Positions 5,724-8,546 of a stretch of 8,546 nt of DNA are shown here, piece by piece. How positions within the stretch are numbered: position 1 is the first letter of the stretch; the number at the start of each line of letters is the position of its first letter. This DNA comes from Pseudomonadota bacterium (GTDB lineage Bacteria; Desulfobacterota; Anaeroferrophillalia; Anaeroferrophillales; Tharpellaceae). The DNA lies in the NCBI GenBank assembly GCA_030641485.1, contig DAOWHJ010000053.1, positions 1 to 8,546 of the forward strand, read 5' to 3'. Under the pieces are notes generated by a model. It was given only the letters and a program-made list of their open reading frames with translations, was not told the DNA's origin and made no database searches. Position numbers and translations under genes: made by a program.

Positions 5724-8417
5724 TTATTGTTCATCAACCAAGCGCAGACGAACTCGACAGACATCAATTTCGCGCTCGACAATCTCAAAACCAAATTTTT
5801 TGATAAAGTTCATCATACTCGAATTACTTCTTATAACTAAACCGAAAATCTCTTTAATTCCCCGATCTTTTGCGATATATATCAACTTCTCCATCAAGTA
5901 ATAGCCAGCTCCGCTATGTTGCCAAGCATCTGTGACTACGATCGCAAATTCATACTCTTCAGTATGAGGATAATAGAGCAGTCGATTAACCCCGATACTG
6001 CTCTTTTCTCCATCTAATTCAATTTCAGCAATTACCGCTACTTCACGCTCATAATCGATCTGTGTGAAACGTGCCATCTGTTCCGGAGTGATCTCTTCCC
6101 GTAAAGAAAAGAACCTGAAGTAGCGTGTCTGTGATGAAAAACCGGCAACCATCTTGTAATGGGCCGCCGCATCCTCTGGTTTAATGGGACGAATAAGAAC
6201 TGAAGTGCCGTCTTTTAAGGTCTCATGGAATTCATACTGATTTGGATAGGGGGTCGTCGCGAGATGGGCTGGTGAAGTGATTTTAGTTTTTTTCAAGTTC
6301 AGCTTGGCATCTACCGCAACTAGGCGGCCCCCGGCGATAATTAGTGGATCTAAAACGAGTTTGTCAATTTCGGGTAAATCGACAACCATTTGTGACACTT
6401 TAAGTAAAGTATCTTCAAGTTCTTCTAAAGCAAAAGGCCTGACCCCATCACAACACTCAGACAGTTTTGTCCGTTTAATCAATTTTTGCGCCAGGGCCCG
6501 GTCTAAAGGCGGCAAAACCACCTCAACATCGGCAGATATCCGGGCATATACCCCCCCGGCGCCAAGGAAAATATAGGGGCCAAACTCAACATCAGAATAG
6601 CTACCAAGATTAATCTCATAATCGACCCCCTCAACCATTTTTTCAACCGTCAGATTAAAAGTATTCAAGCCGGCCGCCTGGGCGACCTGATGTAATCTCC
6701 CAAAACCCTTAACCATAGCTTGATCACTACGAACATTCAACAAAACCCCATCGATACCACTTTCATACAGAGGCATATCACAATCAATTTTCATAACCAT
6801 AGGATAACCCATGGAGGAACATATCTGTAGAGCCTCATCCGGAGATGTCACTATATAAGATCTATTAACCGGCACCCCGTACAGGCTAAGAAGTTCACGG
6901 GCTTCATGTGAGCTTAAACAGTTTTTCTGGCGTTCAAGGTAGTCCTCTATTAGTTTACGGGATTGCATTATGGATTTCTGATTGTAAGCAACTTCAAGAC
7001 TGTAACGTTGAGGTATGACGACCAATTTAGATAGTTTTTCATAATAACGTAATGCATAATGACAGCTTAATATTGCATCTTCAATCGTAAAACAGATTCG
7101 GGTTTTCCGATCACTTAACTCTTCAACCCGATCAATAAGACCACTTCGATCACCAACCCAGACATAGACCAGATTAACCTTGGCTTTAGCGGCAGACTCA
7201 CGCATTTCAGAAACCAAAGCAACTGGATCTAACCAGTGGTTAAGGACCACAACCACAATTATGGTGTCAAACTCTTTTGCGACAAAATTAAGTTCCAAGA
7301 CTTTTTTGTAGCGCTCTATATCAGCATCAGCAGCTATACAGATGGGGTCAAGGGTCCCTGAATAGGGGGCGATATACTCTTGCAACTCATCTCCGAGTTC
7401 AAGAGACAGAACTGTCACCGCAACGTTTTTTCGCGCCAAAGCATCAACTGCTAGGACTCCAAGACCACCAGAATTGGTAATAATTCCAAGTCGTCGCCCT
7501 TCCGGAACGTCATTTTTAACCAGGAAGTCACCAGCTGCCAAAAGTTCATCAACACTATCGACCCGAATTATCCCGGCCCGACGAAAGGCGGTATCGTAAA
7601 CTTTCTCATCGCCCGCCGGGCGTCCGGTGTGCTTTTCAATAACCCGGCGTCCAAGTTCACTCTTACCCACTTTAATGGCAACAATCGGTTTAATCATAGC
7701 CACCGACCGACAGGCACTCATGAATTTTTTTACATCTTTTAAATTTTCAAGATAGAGTAGGATACAGCTTACCCGGGCGGACCAACCGAGATAATCGATC
7801 ATATCACCAAAATCGATATCAGTTAATGCCCCAAGACCAACAACATGACTAAAACCGACCCCGCGTTCATTGGCAACCCCTAAGATCGAAGTAATAGCCG
7901 CCCCACTCTGCGAGAGCAAGGCCAACCCACCTCCAACTACCGGAATATCAAACAAAGAGAGATTGATACAAGCGGTTGGAACAATAAATCCAGAAGAGTT
8001 AAGTCCTAAAATACGTAACCGGCTTTTTCGAGCCCGAACCATAATTTCATCGACAAAAAAATCTTCATCGGCGTGAGACTTTGCACTCATTATTACCAGA
8101 CTATGCACTCCAAGCCGACCACACTGGTCAACAAGATCAGGGGTTTCGGCTAAGGGGCCCAGCATTACAACCAGTTCCAAACCTTCAGGAACATCTTCGA
8201 GGCAAGAAAAAACATCATCTTTTGGAATTGGGCATCCATACGCACATTGATGACCAACAGTCACCATGCAGACCCGACGCCCGCCACCAGCAACTAGATT
8301 ACAGTAAAGTTGCCACTCTTTACTCTGTTGGTTACAAGAGCAGAAACCGACAATAGCAATTACCGAATTGGCGGATGGAACCGGGGAAAACATTTTATCG
8401 AGATTATATATACCCAT
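5724..8417 (-). CDS. Acyl-CoA synthetase (NDP-forming)-like/GNAT acetyltransferase fusion, Pat/PatZ-like
   Basis: The 897-residue protein has the layout of protein lysine acetyltransferase Pat/PatZ (about 886 residues in E. coli). In order: a Rossmann CoA-binding domain (about 15-145, ending in LGLNSSG); a succinyl-CoA-ligase-like region (about 160-460, with LLSQSGA at 167-173, the KHTGRPAG segment carrying H263, and GIITNSGGLG at 311-320); an ATP-grasp region (about 495-710, with K543 and FLGAGGVYAR at 617-626); and a C-terminal GNAT domain (about 735-895) with an acetyl-CoA loop around QHSGAG (833-838) and E823, which aligns with the catalytic glutamate of Pat. Known Pat enzymes acetylate acetyl-CoA synthetase and other proteins. 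H263 fits the phosphohistidine position of ADP-forming acetyl-CoA synthetases, so a synthetase activity cannot be excluded. The ATP-grasp HKS motif is replaced by YES (551-553). Seven cysteines lie in residues 26-72. Start: ATG at 8417 lacks a good Shine-Dalgarno, but a family-like LDKMFSP precedes the next Met (M9), favouring M1. Cytosolic; no signal or membrane segment. Confidence 0.88.
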   Translation of the reverse strand: MGIYNLDKMFSPVPSANSVIAIVGFCSCNQQSKEWQLYCNLVAGGGRRVCMVTVGHQCAYGCPIPKDDVFSCLEDVPEGLELVVMLGPLAETPDLVDQCGRLGVHSLVIMSAKSHADEDFFVDEIMVRARKSRLRILGLNSSGFIVPTACINLSLFDIPVVGGGLALLSQSGAAITSILGVANERGVGFSHVVGLGALTDIDFGDMIDYLGWSARVSCILLYLENLKDVKKFMSACRSVAMIKPIVAIKVGKSELGRRVIEKHTGRPAGDEKVYDTAFRRAGIIRVDSVDELLAAGDFLVKNDVPEGRRLGIITNSGGLGVLAVDALARKNVAVTVLSLELGDELQEYIAPYSGTLDPICIAADADIERYKKVLELNFVAKEFDTIIVVVVLNHWLDPVALVSEMRESAAKAKVNLVYVWVGDRSGLIDRVEELSDRKTRICFTIEDAILSCHYALRYYEKLSKLVVIPQRYSLEVAYNQKSIMQSRKLIEDYLERQKNCLSSHEARELLSLYGVPVNRSYIVTSPDEALQICSSMGYPMVMKIDCDMPLYESGIDGVLLNVRSDQAMVKGFGRLHQVAQAAGLNTFNLTVEKMVEGVDYEINLGSYSDVEFGPYIFLGAGGVYARISADVEVVLPPLDRALAQKLIKRTKLSECCDGVRPFALEELEDTLLKVSQMVVDLPEIDKLVLDPLIIAGGRLVAVDAKLNLKKTKITSPAHLATTPYPNQYEFHETLKDGTSVLIRPIKPEDAAAHYKMVAGFSSQTRYFRFFSLREEITPEQMARFTQIDYEREVAVIAEIELDGEKSSIGVNRLLYYPHTEEYEFAIVVTDAWQHSGAGYYLMEKLIYIAKDRGIKEIFGLVIRSNSSMMNFIKKFGFEIVEREIDVCRVRLRLVDEQ

Positions 8418-8439
8418 AGTCCGTTAAAAATTTGGTTTT

Positions 8440-8468
8440 GTTATAGTTGACACTTAAGTTGCATTGAA
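8440..8468 (-). promoter_or_regulatory. Weak sigma70-like promoter candidate for the Pat-like gene
   Basis: The minus strand reads TTCAAT (8468-8463), a 17-base spacer, then TATAAC (8445-8440). The -10 matches five of six consensus bases and the -35 only three. Transcription would start near 8433, giving a leader of about 16 bases. The spacer contains the 8-bp palindrome ACTTAAGT (8452-8459). Confidence 0.3.
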
Positions 8469-8546
8469 AATCTGCGGATTTTTAATTCTCTAGCATGTAA
8501 CTGAGCGGCCTGAGGACGTTATTTAAGTTTGATGCCAAAACTATAA
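8441..8546. repeat. Inverted pair of TTATAGTT boxes at the right edge
   Basis: TTATAGTT (8441-8448) recurs inverted as AACTATAA (8539-8546), and each is followed in its own orientation by an ACTTAA segment (8452-8457, and on the minus strand 8528-8523). The spacing of the two parts differs between the copies. The second copy touches the window edge, so its full extent is unknown. Nothing else is recognised in this 129-base leader region. Confidence 0.3.
8467..8482. repeat. Palindrome AAAATC-TGCG-GATTTT upstream of the Pat-like gene
   Basis: AAAATC (8467-8472) and GATTTT (8477-8482) form a perfect 6-bp inverted repeat around TGCG. It sits next to the candidate -35, 50-65 bases before the start codon. 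It could be an operator or a small terminator for a gene beyond the right edge. Neither can be decided here. Confidence 0.4.

Noticed and set aside
8391..8408. TATAAT on the minus strand (8408-8403) just before a second in-frame ATG (M9), suggesting a leaderless Pat-like mRNA starting at M9
   Set aside because: The residues before M9 include LDK of a family-like LDKMFSP segment, which supports the upstream ATG, and the -35 at the right distance is poor.
5724..8417. Reading the Pat-like gene as a simple ADP-forming acetyl-CoA synthetase
   Set aside because: A complete GNAT domain follows the ATP-grasp region, and the ATP-grasp HKS motif is missing, so a plain synthetase call would mislead.
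8447..8452. Perfect TTGACA on the plus strand, suggesting a rightward promoter
   Set aside because: No -10-like hexamer lies 15-19 bases downstream (the sequence there is around AATCTGCGG), and no plus-strand gene begins before the window ends.

Overview
The window holds three complete protein genes, all on the minus strand. In transcription order (right to left) they are an acyl-CoA synthetase-like/GNAT acetyltransferase fusion related to protein acetyltransferase Pat/PatZ (8417 to 5724), the replicative DNA polymerase III alpha subunit dnaE (5599 to 2036), and ATP-dependent phosphoenolpyruvate carboxykinase pckA (1956 to 313). The base composition is moderate (low-to-mid 40s % GC by eye). 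The style of the DnaE and the Pat-like fusion, plus a CACAGAG-type palindromic repeat, suggest a Gram-negative bacterium, perhaps a deltaproteobacterium-like (Desulfobacterota) lineage. That placement is inference from general family resemblance and was not tested by a search.

Layout: positions 1-312 hold no gene I can support. They contain three hairpins, the most striking being a 26-bp near-perfect inverted repeat (182-250) whose arms are built of 9-nt CACAGAG-type units. pckA follows, preceded by a 79-bp gap with a perfect TATAAT box and a C5/G5 inverted repeat where the -35 element should be. dnaE starts with GTG and has no clear Shine-Dalgarno. The 123-bp gap upstream of it holds only a weak hairpin and a -10-like box. 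The Pat-like gene fills most of the right side, and the last 129 bases hold short palindromes and a weak promoter candidate.

How the genes relate: dnaE is housekeeping replication. pckA (oxaloacetate to PEP) and the Pat-like protein (acyl-CoA chemistry and/or lysine acetylation) both belong to central carbon metabolism, but the gaps between the genes argue for separate transcription units rather than a tight operon. The core of the window is ordinary. The points deserving a second look are the residue pattern of the Pat-like enzyme (putative phosphohistidine kept, ATP-grasp His-Lys lost, Cys-rich N-terminus), the inverted repeat in the pckA promoter, the intact metal site in the DnaE PHP domain, and the palindromic repeat downstream of pckA. 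I did not find a convincing previously undescribed system.
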